Origin: Algoriphagus lacus
Lineage (GTDB): Bacteria > Bacteroidota > Bacteroidia > Cytophagales > Cyclobacteriaceae
Length of the DNA: 64,000 nt
Assembly: GCF_003583985.1 (NCBI RefSeq)
Contig: NZ_QXML01000006.1
Location: 248,001 to 312,000 of the forward strand
Direction of reading: 5' to 3'
Position numbers and translations under genes: made by a program. The stretch's first letter is position 1. Each line of letters starts with the position of its first letter. Positions 27,594 through 36,764 of the stretch are shown here, in pieces. The notes beneath the pieces were generated by a model. The model was given only the letters and a program-made list of their open reading frames with translations, was not told where the DNA came from and made no database searches.

Positions 27594-28421
27594 ATGGCAG
27601 ACAAAGATTCAGAAAAAAAACAGTGGACTGACCCCAAAGATTACGGGCTTCCTTTTGTGGAGATCACTCCAATAAGAGTGAGGGCTAAACCGGTGGTCGA
27701 AGAGGTCACAAAAGTCATTTCTGATCCTGAAGTTCAGCAAGAAGCAACTGTACCTCTTGCGGTAGAGCCTACTTCTCAACCTGTTTCTGAGGAAAAAAAT
27801 AAAGAAAGAAAGCCTGAAAAACAGGTTCAAACTCCCCCAGTAAACAGGCCAATCGAACCAAAAAAATCAACATCTTGGGTTTGGGCCGCAGTCCTGATCG
27901 GCCTTGGAATTGTTTCGGTAATCATTTGGCAGATTCAGTCCCAATTGGATTCAAGTTCTCCGGAAAATTCTGTTGAAAAAACAGAAAAACCGATAGTGGA
28001 AAATCAGCCAATTACCACTCAGGAATCTCCAGAATCTACGCCAAGTGAACAAAATCAACCTGCTGTAAATCAAGATTCTATAATATCCATTAATAATTCA
28101 AATCCTAATATTTCCAAACCGGCTGAAACTGGTACAACAATTGCCAATAGAGTCACTGGAAATTTGATTAGAATAGAGTCCAAAGCAGAGCGCCCTCAAT
28201 ACTTTATCATTGTGGGAAGCTTACCAAGTGAAAAGCTCGCCATTGAGGAGGCCACTGTATATTTTGGAAGGACATCGGATATTTACCTGATCATGCCTTA
28301 CGAAGGGGTCTCAAATTATCGCTTGGCGATCGGAAAGTTTGGAAGCTTTAAAACTGCCGCGGAGGAACTCGAAAAAATCAAATCCCAATACTCAGAAGCA
28401 TTGTGGATTTTGAAATATTAA
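27594..28421 (+). CDS. SPOR-domain membrane protein
   Basis: A 275-residue bitopic inner-membrane protein: cytoplasmic polar N-terminus to about 98, one TM helix (WVWAAVLIGLGIVSVIIW), a Pro/Glu/Ser/Asn-rich periplasmic linker, and a C-terminal SPOR domain at about 195-275 (QYFIIVGSLPSEKLAIEEA, then YRLAIGKFGSFKTAAEELE). SPOR domains bind denuded peptidoglycan, often at septa. A near-consensus -7 element TAGTTTCG at 27568-27575 suggests an internal promoter. One base separates its stop from exbB, which ties a peptidoglycan-binding subunit to the proton channel genes. Confidence 0.85.
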   Translation: MADKDSEKKQWTDPKDYGLPFVEITPIRVRAKPVVEEVTKVISDPEVQQEATVPLAVEPTSQPVSEEKNKERKPEKQVQTPPVNRPIEPKKSTSWVWAAVLIGLGIVSVIIWQIQSQLDSSSPENSVEKTEKPIVENQPITTQESPESTPSEQNQPAVNQDSIISINNSNPNISKPAETGTTIANRVTGNLIRIESKAERPQYFIIVGSLPSEKLAIEEATVYFGRTSDIYLIMPYEGVSNYRLAIGKFGSFKTAAEELEKIKSQYSEALWILKY

Positions 28422-28422
28422 T

Positions 28423-29109
28423 ATGTTGCTCCAAACCCTTTCTACAGACAGTTTATCCAATTTGAATGATGTGGCCATGGGCGCCACCAAAGAAAGTATC
28501 GGCCTTATGGACCTCCTGATTAAGGGAGGCTACATGATGATCCCGCTTTATCTTCTGTTTATTTTGGCGATTTTCATCTTTATTCAGAAGGTAATCGTTC
28601 TCAACAAAGCTTCTAAAACTCCAGCTCACCTCTTGGAACAAGTAAAGGTCTTGGTGCAGAGTGGACAAATTGAAAAGGCTAAAGTGCTTTGCATGGGAGA
28701 AAATACTCCTGTAGCCAATATGATCGCCAAAGGAATCGATCGGATAGGGTCTCCCTTGAAAAACATCGAGGTTTCCATCGAAAACGTAGGGAAAATCGAG
28801 ATCTATAAATTGGAAAAGAATCTTGGAATGCTGGCTACCGTCTCCGGGGCTGCTCCGATGATCGGATTCCTTGGTACCGTGACCGGTATGATTCAGGCTT
28901 TTATTTCCATCGCTCAAGAGGAAGGGATGATTTCTCCAAAGCTGCTTTCATCAGGAATTTACGAAGCCATGATTACCACGGCTGCCGGCCTTGTAGTCGG
29001 AATCATAGCCTACTTGGGTTACAATTACCTAGTAACTCAGGTTTCGAAGCTAGTGCACAACATGGAATACACTTCCATCGAATTCATTGACCTACTCCAG
29101 GACAAATAA
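28423..29109 (+). CDS. exbB: MotA/TolQ/ExbB proton channel family protein
   Basis: A 228-residue inner-membrane protein with three membrane helices: about residues 35-58 (MMIPLYLLFILAIFIFIQK), 140-165 (LATVSGAAPMIGFLGTVTGM) and 175-205 (AMITTAAGLVVGIIAYLGY). The GFLGTVTGM and ITTAAGL segments are the conserved channel-lining motifs of ExbB/TolQ/MotA. It uses the proton motive force together with ExbD to drive the TonB-like protein two genes on. Spacing of one and two bases to its neighbours indicates tight operon structure. Confidence 0.93.
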   Translation: MLLQTLSTDSLSNLNDVAMGATKESIGLMDLLIKGGYMMIPLYLLFILAIFIFIQKVIVLNKASKTPAHLLEQVKVLVQSGQIEKAKVLCMGENTPVANMIAKGIDRIGSPLKNIEVSIENVGKIEIYKLEKNLGMLATVSGAAPMIGFLGTVTGMIQAFISIAQEEGMISPKLLSSGIYEAMITTAAGLVVGIIAYLGYNYLVTQVSKLVHNMEYTSIEFIDLLQDK

Positions 29110-29111
29110 TC

Positions 29112-29501
29112 ATGGGACTTCAGGCAAAAAATAAGGTAGATACGGCGTTTAGCATGTCGTCCATGACGGATATCATTTTCCTGTTGCTGATCTTTTTCAT
29201 GCTTACTTCTTCCTTTATCACCCCATCTGGGCTTCCTGTGAATTTGCCTTCCAGTGAGGCTTCCGACATCATCATGCAGGAGGTGACGGTATCTGTGACC
29301 AAGGATTTGCGCTTTTCCGTCAATGATCGGGAAGTAAGTAGAGATCAGATCAAATCTGAACTGACTGCTCTTTTGGAAGGGAAAAAAGGTCAGGTTGTTT
29401 TGCACATTGACAAAACTGTACCCGTAGAATATCTCGTAGAAATTGGCGGAATTGCTGCCGCCTTGGAGGCTAACGTCTCAATCGCAACTATTCCCTTTTA
29501 A
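29112..29501 (+). CDS. exbD: ExbD/TolR family biopolymer transport protein
   Basis: A 129-residue protein with one N-terminal membrane helix (MTDIIFLLLIFFMLTSSFI) carrying the proton-relay Asp20, and a periplasmic domain (about 45-129) typical of ExbD. It forms the energising complex with ExbB. Two-base gaps on both sides place it firmly between exbB and the TonB-like gene. Confidence 0.93.
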   Translation: MGLQAKNKVDTAFSMSSMTDIIFLLLIFFMLTSSFITPSGLPVNLPSSEASDIIMQEVTVSVTKDLRFSVNDREVSRDQIKSELTALLEGKKGQVVLHIDKTVPVEYLVEIGGIAAALEANVSIATIPF

Positions 29502-29503
29502 CC

Positions 29504-30460
29504 ATGCAAAGTTGGAACGCTGATCAGGTCGAAAAGGACAGTAAACGCAAATCCGCGATCATCACGGTCGTGGTCAATGCCCTTTTGCTGCTTGCGTTCT
29601 ATTTTATTGTGGTATGGAAGCAACCGATTCCACCACTTCCGACGTATGGTTTGGAATTGAATCTTGGTTTTACTGATGTAGGATCTGGAAATCGGAATAG
29701 TCCAAATGCGCCATCAGAAACTCCTTCGGAAAGTATAGAACAGGCCGCACCCGGTGATGTAGCTCCAGCTGTAACTCAACCTGCGACTCCTACACCAAGT
29801 CCAAAAACTGAAACAGCCAAACCTACCGCCATTTCCAAGCCGGCGGCCAATCAGGCTGTAACTACCAATCCTTCCCCGATAAAAGGACAGGAAAAGGCGG
29901 CTGTAGAAACCAAAAAAACACAACCAACCAAAACCGAACCCGCAAAAACTGTCACTACTCCAGCCAAGTCAGAAGCAGAGACAACGACTCAGAAAGCTGC
30001 TGAAAAACCAAAAATCGACCAGCGTGCGATTTTCGGTGCCGGTGGTACCTCAGGAAAAAGTACCACGCCTGCATCCGGTGGAGCCCAAGGCTCCAGTACC
30101 GCCAAAGGCGATGAGGGCCGACCAACCGGAACAGTGGATGGACGTGCGATCATGGGTGAGGGAAGTGGAAAAGGTACCAATTCAGGTGCTGGATATAGCT
30201 TGGATATGGCCGGATGGGATTTTGCTTCCAGACCAACCATCAACGACAATGTTTCGACTAGAAACGGTCGGATAGTTTTCAAAATCACAGTGGACGATTC
30301 CGGTCGAGTCGTGCAGGCGGTTCCTTTGGAATATAATGTATCCAACGACGTACTTGCGTATTATCGGCAAGTGGTTAATCAGATCAATTTCAAAAAACAA
30401 GGCGGAACTGCCGCTGATTTTTCCTCAGGTAAAATCACCTTTATCATCAAGGTGGATTGA
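29504..30460 (+). CDS. TonB-like energy transducer
   Basis: A 318-residue inner-membrane-anchored protein: one helix (SAIITVVVNALLLLAFYFIVV-type, about residues 17-40), a long Pro/Thr/Lys/Ala-rich extended periplasmic linker (about 70-180) with Gly/Ser-rich patches, and a C-terminal beta-alpha-beta domain (GRIVFKITVDDSGRVVQAVP to FIIKVD) like the TonB C-terminal domain. It would carry energy from ExbBD to an outer-membrane partner, most likely the barrel encoded at 25835. The C-terminal domain is degenerate and lacks the usual YP motif, so a dedicated, non-siderophore partner is plausible. Confidence 0.82.
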   Translation: MQSWNADQVEKDSKRKSAIITVVVNALLLLAFYFIVVWKQPIPPLPTYGLELNLGFTDVGSGNRNSPNAPSETPSESIEQAAPGDVAPAVTQPATPTPSPKTETAKPTAISKPAANQAVTTNPSPIKGQEKAAVETKKTQPTKTEPAKTVTTPAKSEAETTTQKAAEKPKIDQRAIFGAGGTSGKSTTPASGGAQGSSTAKGDEGRPTGTVDGRAIMGEGSGKGTNSGAGYSLDMAGWDFASRPTINDNVSTRNGRIVFKITVDDSGRVVQAVPLEYNVSNDVLAYYRQVVNQINFKKQGGTAADFSSGKITFIIKVD

Positions 30461-30467
30461 GTTAGGC

Positions 30468-31760
30468 ATGGATTACCGGGAGACACTGGATTACCTGTAC
30501 AATTCGCTGCCCATGTTTCAGCGGGTAGGGGCATCGGCTTTCAAAAAGGACCTCAGCAATACTGTCGCCTTATGTGCTCACCTGGGAAATCCGGAAAAGA
30601 AATTCAAATCAATCCATATAGCCGGCACCAATGGAAAGGGGAGTACTTCACATACTTTGGCAGCCATTTTACAAGCCGCAGGGTACAAAACGGGCTTGTA
30701 CACTTCCCCGCATCTAAAATCCTTCACTGAGCGGATCCGGATTGATGGTTTGGAAATCATCGAATCAGCAGTGGTTCAATTTGTCGCCGAGAACAAAATG
30801 TTTTTGGATGAGCTGAAGCCCAGTTTCTTCGAGATGACTGTGGGAATGGCCTTTTGGTATTTTGAGCAGCAAAAAGTGGATATCGCCGTAATCGAGGTAG
30901 GAATGGGCGGAAGGCTAGACAGTACCAATGTCATAGCTCCTGAACTCTGTGTGATTACCAATATCGGCTACGACCACATGCAGTTTTTGGGAGAGACCTT
31001 ACCGGAAATTGCCGGAGAAAAAGCTGGAATCATCAAACCTGATGTTCCGGTTGTGATCAGTCAATCACAGGAAGAAACCACTCCCGTTTTTCTTGCCAAA
31101 GCTGCTGAAATGGAGGCTCCGATTGTCTTTGCAGATCAAATCTGGAAAGTCGATAAGAGACAAAATTTTGAAAATGCGGGAGTTGCAAGATTTGAAGTTG
31201 AGTACAAAGGAAATACTCAGGAACTGGATTTTGGCCTTTTGGGAGATTACCAGCGATATAACCTTCCGGGGATTTTGGAAGCGGTGGTTCAATTGAAAAG
31301 CCAAGGCTGGAAAATTTCAGATCAAGCTCTTCAAACTGGTTTGGCACAGGTTACACAGTTGACCGGGCTTAAAGGTCGGTGGCAGATTTTGGGAGAAAAA
31401 CCCACCATTATCGCCGACACAGGGCACAATGAACCCGGAATCCGGCAAATACTGGCTCAACTCGAAACCTATTCTTTTGCGCAGCTTTGGATGGTAATCG
31501 GGATGGTGCAGGACAAAGATGTATCCAAAATTCTGGCTTTGCTTCCCAAGGATGCCCATTACGTCTTTTGCCAAGCTGATTTGCCCAGAGCTTTAGCTGC
31601 AAATTTGCTGGCTGAAAAGGCAGCGGTTTACGGACTTCAGGGAGAAATTATCCCAAATGTCAATGAGGCCTTGAACTTTGCCCGAAAAAATGCAGAGTCT
31701 GATGACTTGATATTTGTGGGAGGCAGTACTTTTGTGGTCGCAGAAATCGACGACCTTTAA
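30468..31760 (+). CDS. folC: Bifunctional folylpolyglutamate synthase / dihydrofolate synthase
   Basis: A 430-residue Mur-ligase-type ATP-dependent enzyme of folate metabolism that adds glutamate to dihydropteroate and folates. Motifs: HIAGTNGKGSTSHTL (P-loop), GLYTSPHLKSFTERIRI (substrate loop), VIEVGMGGRLDSTNV and ITNIGYDHMQFLG, all standard FolC. The ATG at 30468 is chosen, seven bases after the TonB-like stop; a longer reading from 30336 would overlap that gene by 125 bases and add unrelated residues. It shares the transcript with the Ton genes and with trmB, though functionally unrelated. Confidence 0.94.
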   Translation: MDYRETLDYLYNSLPMFQRVGASAFKKDLSNTVALCAHLGNPEKKFKSIHIAGTNGKGSTSHTLAAILQAAGYKTGLYTSPHLKSFTERIRIDGLEIIESAVVQFVAENKMFLDELKPSFFEMTVGMAFWYFEQQKVDIAVIEVGMGGRLDSTNVIAPELCVITNIGYDHMQFLGETLPEIAGEKAGIIKPDVPVVISQSQEETTPVFLAKAAEMEAPIVFADQIWKVDKRQNFENAGVARFEVEYKGNTQELDFGLLGDYQRYNLPGILEAVVQLKSQGWKISDQALQTGLAQVTQLTGLKGRWQILGEKPTIIADTGHNEPGIRQILAQLETYSFAQLWMVIGMVQDKDVSKILALLPKDAHYVFCQADLPRALAANLLAEKAAVYGLQGEIIPNVNEALNFARKNAESDDLIFVGGSTFVVAEIDDL

Positions 31761-32426
31761 ATGAGTAGAAAAAAGCTGGTTCGCTTTGCCCAAAACGAAG
31801 AGAATCCCAATGTAGTCCAGTCAGGCAAACCCATTTTTGAAGAAATCAAAGGCCATTGGAACTCCAAACAATTTCAAAATGAAAATCCGATTGTGGTAGA
31901 GTTGGCCTGTGGACGCGGTGAATTTACCGTTGGCTTGGGCAGGGAATACCGGGATCAGAATTTTATCGGGGTCGATATCAAGGGAAGCAGAATCTGGAAA
32001 GGCAGCTCGACGGCAACAGCCGAAGGCATTACCAATGTGGCGTTTCTCAGAACTCAGATTCAAAACCTCAACCAGTTTTTTGCAGAGGGAGAAATCACCG
32101 AATTGTGGATCACTTTTCCCGACCCATTTCCCAGAGATGGAGATGAAAAGCGACGCCTCACCTCACCCAAATTTCTTGAAATGTACAAGCCAATGATCAA
32201 ACCGGGAGGGATTGTTCATTTCAAAACAGACAATACAGGGCTTTTCGACTACACTTTGGAATTGGTCAAATCACGTCAGGACATCGAGGTAATTGCGTTC
32301 ACGCATGATTTTTACCAAAGCAGTATGAAAGATGACCACCATGGCATCAAAACTCGTTATGAAAAGATGTTTTCGGATAAAGGAGAAAAAATCAAGTATC
32401 TCAAATTCAGATTTATTTCTCGATAG
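31761..32426 (+). CDS. trmB: tRNA (guanine-N7-)-methyltransferase
   Basis: A 221-residue SAM-dependent enzyme that makes m7G46 in tRNA. The SAM-binding motif is VELACGRGEFTVGLG, the conserved FPDPFPRDGDEKRRLTSPKF stretch is diagnostic of TrmB, and IKPGGIVHFKTDN follows in order. Its ATG comes immediately after the folC stop codon with no gap. The last 14 bases overlap the 3' end of the opposite-strand histidine kinase gene without a terminator. Confidence 0.95.
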   Translation: MSRKKLVRFAQNEENPNVVQSGKPIFEEIKGHWNSKQFQNENPIVVELACGRGEFTVGLGREYRDQNFIGVDIKGSRIWKGSSTATAEGITNVAFLRTQIQNLNQFFAEGEITELWITFPDPFPRDGDEKRRLTSPKFLEMYKPMIKPGGIVHFKTDNTGLFDYTLELVKSRQDIEVIAFTHDFYQSSMKDDHHGIKTRYEKMFSDKGEKIKYLKFRFISR

Positions 32427-34800
32427 ACTCCAGTTCGATTTTTTCCAAGTAGAAAGCCTTCAACACTTTTTCAAGCAATTGTTCTGCATCGACTGGTTTG
32501 GTCATGTAATCATCCATTCCGATTGACATTGCCCGAATTTTGCTTTTTTCGGTAGTATCCGCTGTAACTGCTATGATGGGGATTTTAGTATGCGCCTGAC
32601 CGACTTGCCCACTTCGAATTGCTTCGGTCGCTTCGTAGCCATCCATTTCAGGCATTTGAAGATCCATTAAAATTAGATCAAAATGCTCCTGATTAAGCTT
32701 AGATAAGGCTTCCAATCCATGGCCCGCAAAATTGTACCGGATTCCTTCCCACTTTCTAAGGATGGATTTGATAACAAGTTGATTGACAGGATTGTCTTCA
32801 ACCACAAGAATGTTTTTCCCATTCAGAAGTGATTTTGTGTCTTTTTTGATCAGTTCCAGGGGTTCCTCGGGAGCTTTTTTGAAACTGAGTCGAACTTCAA
32901 CGGTGGTCCCAATCCCAGCTTGGCTTGAAATGGAAACCTGTCCATGGTGAAGGTCAGTCAGGGCTTTTACAATGCATAATCCCAGACCAAATCCCCCAAA
33001 TTTCCGCTTGTCATCGATTTGCTCCTGAGTAAATGATTCAAAAATCCGATCAAGCTTTTCAGGTTTGATGCCCCCTCCTGTGTCCGAAATTTGAAAAGTG
33101 AGAATTTGATTTTCTTCAAGTTCTTCGAAGTGAGTAATCTGAAGTTTGATTTTTCCGGTAGGGGTAAATTTGATGGCATTATTAAGAATGTTGTTCAAAA
33201 TCTGCCTGAATCGAACAGCATCTCCAACTACCCGCCTTGGAAGCGGGGCATTTTCTTCGTAAGTAAAGGACAGCCCTTTATCCCGAGTTTGTTGATAGGT
33301 GAGCGCCTTGATTTCAGTGAGACTCTTTTGTAAGTCAAAAGGTTTTTGATCCAGGTTGAGTTCGCCTTTTTCTATTTTGGAAAAGTCGAGGATGTCATCG
33401 ATTGAAGAGAGAAGTGAAACCGATGAGTATTTGATTACTTCCAGATTTTCCTTGATTCGTTCATCGGAAATTTCCTTCATAATCGATTGGGAAAGGCCCA
33501 AAATTGCATTCAAAGGGGTGCGGAGTTCATGACTCATGTTGGATAGAAAAAATGACTTGATCTCGTTGCTCTCTTCCGACCTCTGAAGAGCCAAATCTTG
33601 GGCTTTTTCTTTTTCATTTCTTAAAATTCGAATCCGGTTTGCCATGGAAAGTGACAGAAAGAGAATCTCAAGACCTGTACCTAGTTTAGCGGCATTTTCG
33701 GTAAGGAAGGAGTTCTCAAGGAGTGAAAAGTTGTTCAGAATAAAAATGATAAAACCAACTGTCAAAGAGGTAAAACCTAAAGCGAAAAATGGGTCTACAG
33801 GCTTACTTTTCACAAAACTCATCACAATAGATGCAATTGCCAACAATACTCCCACAAGGCCTAGCGCATTGACCAATGGATAATAAAGCTGCTTTCCAGA
33901 GTCAATAAGCAAAATGCCAAGGAGCAGGAGAATCAAACTGAAATTGATCACATTGATTGTATTGTTTAGCACTTTGGTGAAGGTTTCGACACGCACAAAT
34001 GCCTGATTGTACCGGTTAAGTAGTAAAGCAGATACTGTTGCGAAGATCAAAATGCTACGGTCCGCAAACCAACCTGGACCGCCGAGTAGATATTGAAAAA
34101 AATATCCATCCAAAGACGAGTGAAGCAATCCTATGGAAATCACATACAACACATATAGGATGAAACTTTTCTCATTAATACCGAAATAGAAAAACAGGTA
34201 AGTCAAAGCTGCTAGCAGCAAAATCCCATAAAATACCCCGAAAACCAACTGGTCAAAATAGGTGGCTGTTATCAACGAGAAATCATCATAAAGTGTCAAC
34301 GGAAGATTGATCACCTCTCCATCGCTGTTCAAATGCAGGTAATATTCTGCTGAGGAATTGGCCTCAATTTCAATTGGGAAAATCAATTTTCGATGAGGCA
34401 GGGGACGGTCTGAAAATGGCAATAAGTCTCCGTTTTCAACCAGCGTAATTAATCCGGTTTTCCCAATTTGGTACAGGTTAGCGATATCGGTGATCGGTCG
34501 GGCTGTTTCGAGAAATACCCGCTTTGGAACTGCCGAGGAATTACTCAGTGTAAATCGAACCCAATAGTGATGATTCGTAAAGCCAAGATTTGTATTGATA
34601 CTCGTCAGCGTACGAAAATCACCGGGATTTGGAGTGTTTAGAAATGTTTCCAACTCAATAAAATCCACTCCGGTATCCCATATTTCAGCCTGTTGATGGA
34701 TGGAAATTGGGAAGTTCCCGGTGGAATTTATTTCAACAGTACCGGAAAAAACATAGGCCGATTGAAAAACTAAAATGAGGGTGGTAATCAGTTTTTGCAT
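32413..34800 (-). CDS. Hybrid sensor histidine kinase / response regulator with 7TMR-DISM sensor
   Basis: A 795-residue membrane-bound hybrid kinase. The start at 34800 is taken because it begins a signal peptide (MQKLITTLILVFQSAYVFSG). Then: periplasmic 7TMR-DISM extracellular domain (about 25-175), seven membrane helices (about 180-390), coiled-coil, HisKA with phosphorylated His424 in MSHELRTPLNAILG, HATPase with GGIKPEKLDRIFESF and FGGFGLGLCIV, and a receiver domain with phospho-acceptor Asp713 in LILMDLQMPEMDG. No partner regulator is adjacent; the nearby minus-strand acyl-CoA operon begins far upstream. Ligand may be a small carbohydrate-like molecule, as proposed for this sensor class, but nothing here shows it. 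Confidence 0.92.
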   Translation of the reverse strand: MQKLITTLILVFQSAYVFSGTVEINSTGNFPISIHQQAEIWDTGVDFIELETFLNTPNPGDFRTLTSINTNLGFTNHHYWVRFTLSNSSAVPKRVFLETARPITDIANLYQIGKTGLITLVENGDLLPFSDRPLPHRKLIFPIEIEANSSAEYYLHLNSDGEVINLPLTLYDDFSLITATYFDQLVFGVFYGILLLAALTYLFFYFGINEKSFILYVLYVISIGLLHSSLDGYFFQYLLGGPGWFADRSILIFATVSALLLNRYNQAFVRVETFTKVLNNTINVINFSLILLLLGILLIDSGKQLYYPLVNALGLVGVLLAIASIVMSFVKSKPVDPFFALGFTSLTVGFIIFILNNFSLLENSFLTENAAKLGTGLEILFLSLSMANRIRILRNEKEKAQDLALQRSEESNEIKSFFLSNMSHELRTPLNAILGLSQSIMKEISDERIKENLEVIKYSSVSLLSSIDDILDFSKIEKGELNLDQKPFDLQKSLTEIKALTYQQTRDKGLSFTYEENAPLPRRVVGDAVRFRQILNNILNNAIKFTPTGKIKLQITHFEELEENQILTFQISDTGGGIKPEKLDRIFESFTQEQIDDKRKFGGFGLGLCIVKALTDLHHGQVSISSQAGIGTTVEVRLSFKKAPEEPLELIKKDTKSLLNGKNILVVEDNPVNQLVIKSILRKWEGIRYNFAGHGLEALSKLNQEHFDLILMDLQMPEMDGYEATEAIRSGQVGQAHTKIPIIAVTADTTEKSKIRAMSIGMDDYMTKPVDAEQLLEKVLKAFYLEKIELESIEK

Positions 34801-34850
34801 GGACTGAAGATAGGTCACCCTCATCTACGAAGAAAGCCGGGATTCTGGAC

Positions 34851-35729
34851 TTACTTTACAAAATCCTGCTCTTTGTATGTCGGATTGGGATAGGTATAAA
34901 AACCTTGCCCTGATTTTTCGCCTAGTTTCCCCTGTTCCAAATACGATTTGAGCAAAGCTGCAAAAGCCTGAGAAGCCCGATCAGGCATTTTATGGGTCAC
35001 GTGCCAGGCGGTATCCAGTCCGATGGAATCCAAAATCCCAAAAGGTCCCATTGGCATGTGGAAATTCACCATCCAGGAGCGATCAATGTCCTCAATTGAG
35101 GCCACTTCGCCTGTAAGTAGTTTTCCGGCAGCACCAATCAAAGCCATCAGCATGGTGTTGAAAATGTAACCCGGGTTTTCCTTTTTCACTAAAACAGGAA
35201 CTTGGTTAAGCTTCCTTCCCAAATCTTCCAGGATTGGGATCAAAGCAGGGTCTGTGCCGGGATGAGGCATTATATCTACGACTCTTGAATAAAAGACGTC
35301 GTGAAAATGAAAAGCACAAAATTTCTCCGGTCTGCCCGAGTCTTCAGCAAACATTGAGGGCAGCATGTAGGAAGTATTGGTAGTGAAAATGCATTTCTCA
35401 GGTGCAATTTCCCCAAACTGTCTCCAGACTTTTTTCTTGATGTCAGCTTCCTCTGTTACACTCTCATTGATGAAATCCGCATTCTCTACCGCCTCGGATG
35501 GACTTAGGGTAAACTTGATTCGGGATAAAACTTCCAAGTCCTGCCCTGCGCTGATTTGACCGGATTTGTGGAGTTGACGAAGGATTTTTTGCATCGTAGT
35601 GAGGGAGAAATCCAGGGATTTTTGTTGGATATCATACACGGTTACGTTAAATCCTGAAATCCCAGCTTGCAAAGCAACTCTGGAGCCAAGCGTTCCGGCA
35701 CCAAGAATGCAGATGTTTTTAATGATCAT
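34851..35729 (-). CDS. 3-hydroxyacyl-CoA dehydrogenase
   Basis: A 292-residue NAD-dependent dehydrogenase that oxidises 3-hydroxyacyl-CoA to 3-oxoacyl-CoA. N-terminal Rossmann motif ICILGAGTLGSRVALQA; NESVTEEADIKKKVWRQFG and TNTSYMLPS (the loop equivalent to TNTSSL); catalytic His141 in CAFHFHDVF; PGYIFNTMLM in the C-terminal domain. The usual catalytic Glu partner in the L-V-E-V-I motif is replaced by Asp152 (VVDIM), a mild change. Last gene of a four-gene minus-strand operon (six bases after the kinase gene), where it would oxidise the 3-hydroxyacyl-CoA made by the upstream steps. Confidence 0.9.
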   Translation of the reverse strand: MIIKNICILGAGTLGSRVALQAGISGFNVTVYDIQQKSLDFSLTTMQKILRQLHKSGQISAGQDLEVLSRIKFTLSPSEAVENADFINESVTEEADIKKKVWRQFGEIAPEKCIFTTNTSYMLPSMFAEDSGRPEKFCAFHFHDVFYSRVVDIMPHPGTDPALIPILEDLGRKLNQVPVLVKKENPGYIFNTMLMALIGAAGKLLTGEVASIEDIDRSWMVNFHMPMGPFGILDSIGLDTAWHVTHKMPDRASQAFAALLKSYLEQGKLGEKSGQGFYTYPNPTYKEQDFVK

Positions 35730-35735
35730 TATGGG

Positions 35736-36764
35736 TTAGATTTTTTCAGTTTGGATGGTTTGTTCCGCTTTTTTTCCGGCAGCGATGACGACATGAATCA
35801 GACTTGCAAAACGTGGGTCACTGGCGAATCCCATTGAAAATCGCCTGAAAATTTGCTGGGCAATTACAGCGACTTTAAAGAGTCCAAAAATGTAATAGTA
35901 AAGCATATTTCTCAAGTCGAGCGGGCTTCTAGCAGCGTAGTATTCAATCACATCCTGTCGGGACATATTCCCCGGAAGATGCGACATGTTGAACATTTTC
36001 AGGATATCAGGATCATCTGCCTCCGCCCAATAAGCCAAGGAAGTACCCAGATCCATCAAAGGATCTCCGACTGTAGCCATTTCCCAGTCCAATACAGCCT
36101 TGATTTCAGAAGTGTTTTCAGAATTTAAAACGAGGTTATCGTACTTGTAGTCATTGTGGATGAATCCCACATTTTCCACCTGAGGCAAAGAGGTCTTGAG
36201 CCATTCTGCGACATTCTCCATTTCAGGAAGATCGTTGGTTTTCGCCCGAAAGTACCGGTCGATCCAGCCCTCCACCTGTCGTTGCACATAGCCTTCCGGT
36301 TTGCCCAACTGGATCAACCCTGATTTTTCCAATTCAAGGTGGTGAAGCTCCAAAAGGCTGTCCAGTGCATTTTCAGAGAGTTTTTTAAATTCAGATTGGC
36401 CAAAGGTTATTCCGTTTGGAAGTTTATTTCGTAAGACTATTCCTTCTACAAACTCCATCAGAAAGAAAGGTGCGCCAAAGATGCTCTCGTCAGTTGACAG
36501 AAGAATAGGTTTTGGGCTTTTGCTGTAGCCTGCCTTTTCCAAAGCTGCCAAAACCTTGAATTCCCGTTCCATGTCATGAGCCTTGCTGATTTTCTCTCCA
36601 AATGGTGGACGGCGTAAAGCGAATTTTCCCTGGGGAGTTTGGACCAGAAAAGTGATGTTGGAGAAGCCACCTGAAAGTTTGGATATCACGATCTGGTTGG
36701 ATGTACACTGAAGCCTGTTTTCCAGAAAATTCTTGAGGCTTGAAAACGCTAGCTCATTTTCCAT
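35736..36764 (-). CDS. APH-type phosphotransferase (ACAD10/11 kinase-domain and LvaA-like)
   Basis: A 342-residue kinase of the aminoglycoside-phosphotransferase fold. Motifs: glycine-rich LSGGFSNITFLV and Lys-like position FALRRPP, HNDYKYDNLVL (catalytic Asp205, Asn210) and VLDWEMATVGDPLMDLG (metal Asp226). The combination RRPP plus DWE..T.GDP is the form seen in the kinase domain of eukaryotic ACAD10/11 and in bacterial homologues that phosphorylate 4-hydroxyacyl-CoA rather than antibiotics. Its start overlaps the end of the acyl-CoA dehydrogenase gene by 11 bases, mirroring the fusion of the two domains in ACAD11. Not evidence of drug resistance. Confidence 0.88.
   Translation of the reverse strand: MENELAFSSLKNFLENRLQCTSNQIVISKLSGGFSNITFLVQTPQGKFALRRPPFGEKISKAHDMEREFKVLAALEKAGYSKSPKPILLSTDESIFGAPFFLMEFVEGIVLRNKLPNGITFGQSEFKKLSENALDSLLELHHLELEKSGLIQLGKPEGYVQRQVEGWIDRYFRAKTNDLPEMENVAEWLKTSLPQVENVGFIHNDYKYDNLVLNSENTSEIKAVLDWEMATVGDPLMDLGTSLAYWAEADDPDILKMFNMSHLPGNMSRQDVIEYYAARSPLDLRNMLYYYIFGLFKVAVIAQQIFRRFSMGFASDPRFASLIHVVIAAGKKAEQTIQTEKI

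Noticed and set aside
30336..30467. N-terminal extension of folC overlapping the TonB-like gene.
   Set aside because: The added residues do not match FolC and would overlap the TonB domain coding region by 125 bases.
35736..36764. APH-fold gene as an aminoglycoside resistance determinant.
   Set aside because: It is in an acyl-CoA operon and carries motifs of the ACAD10/11-LvaA group.
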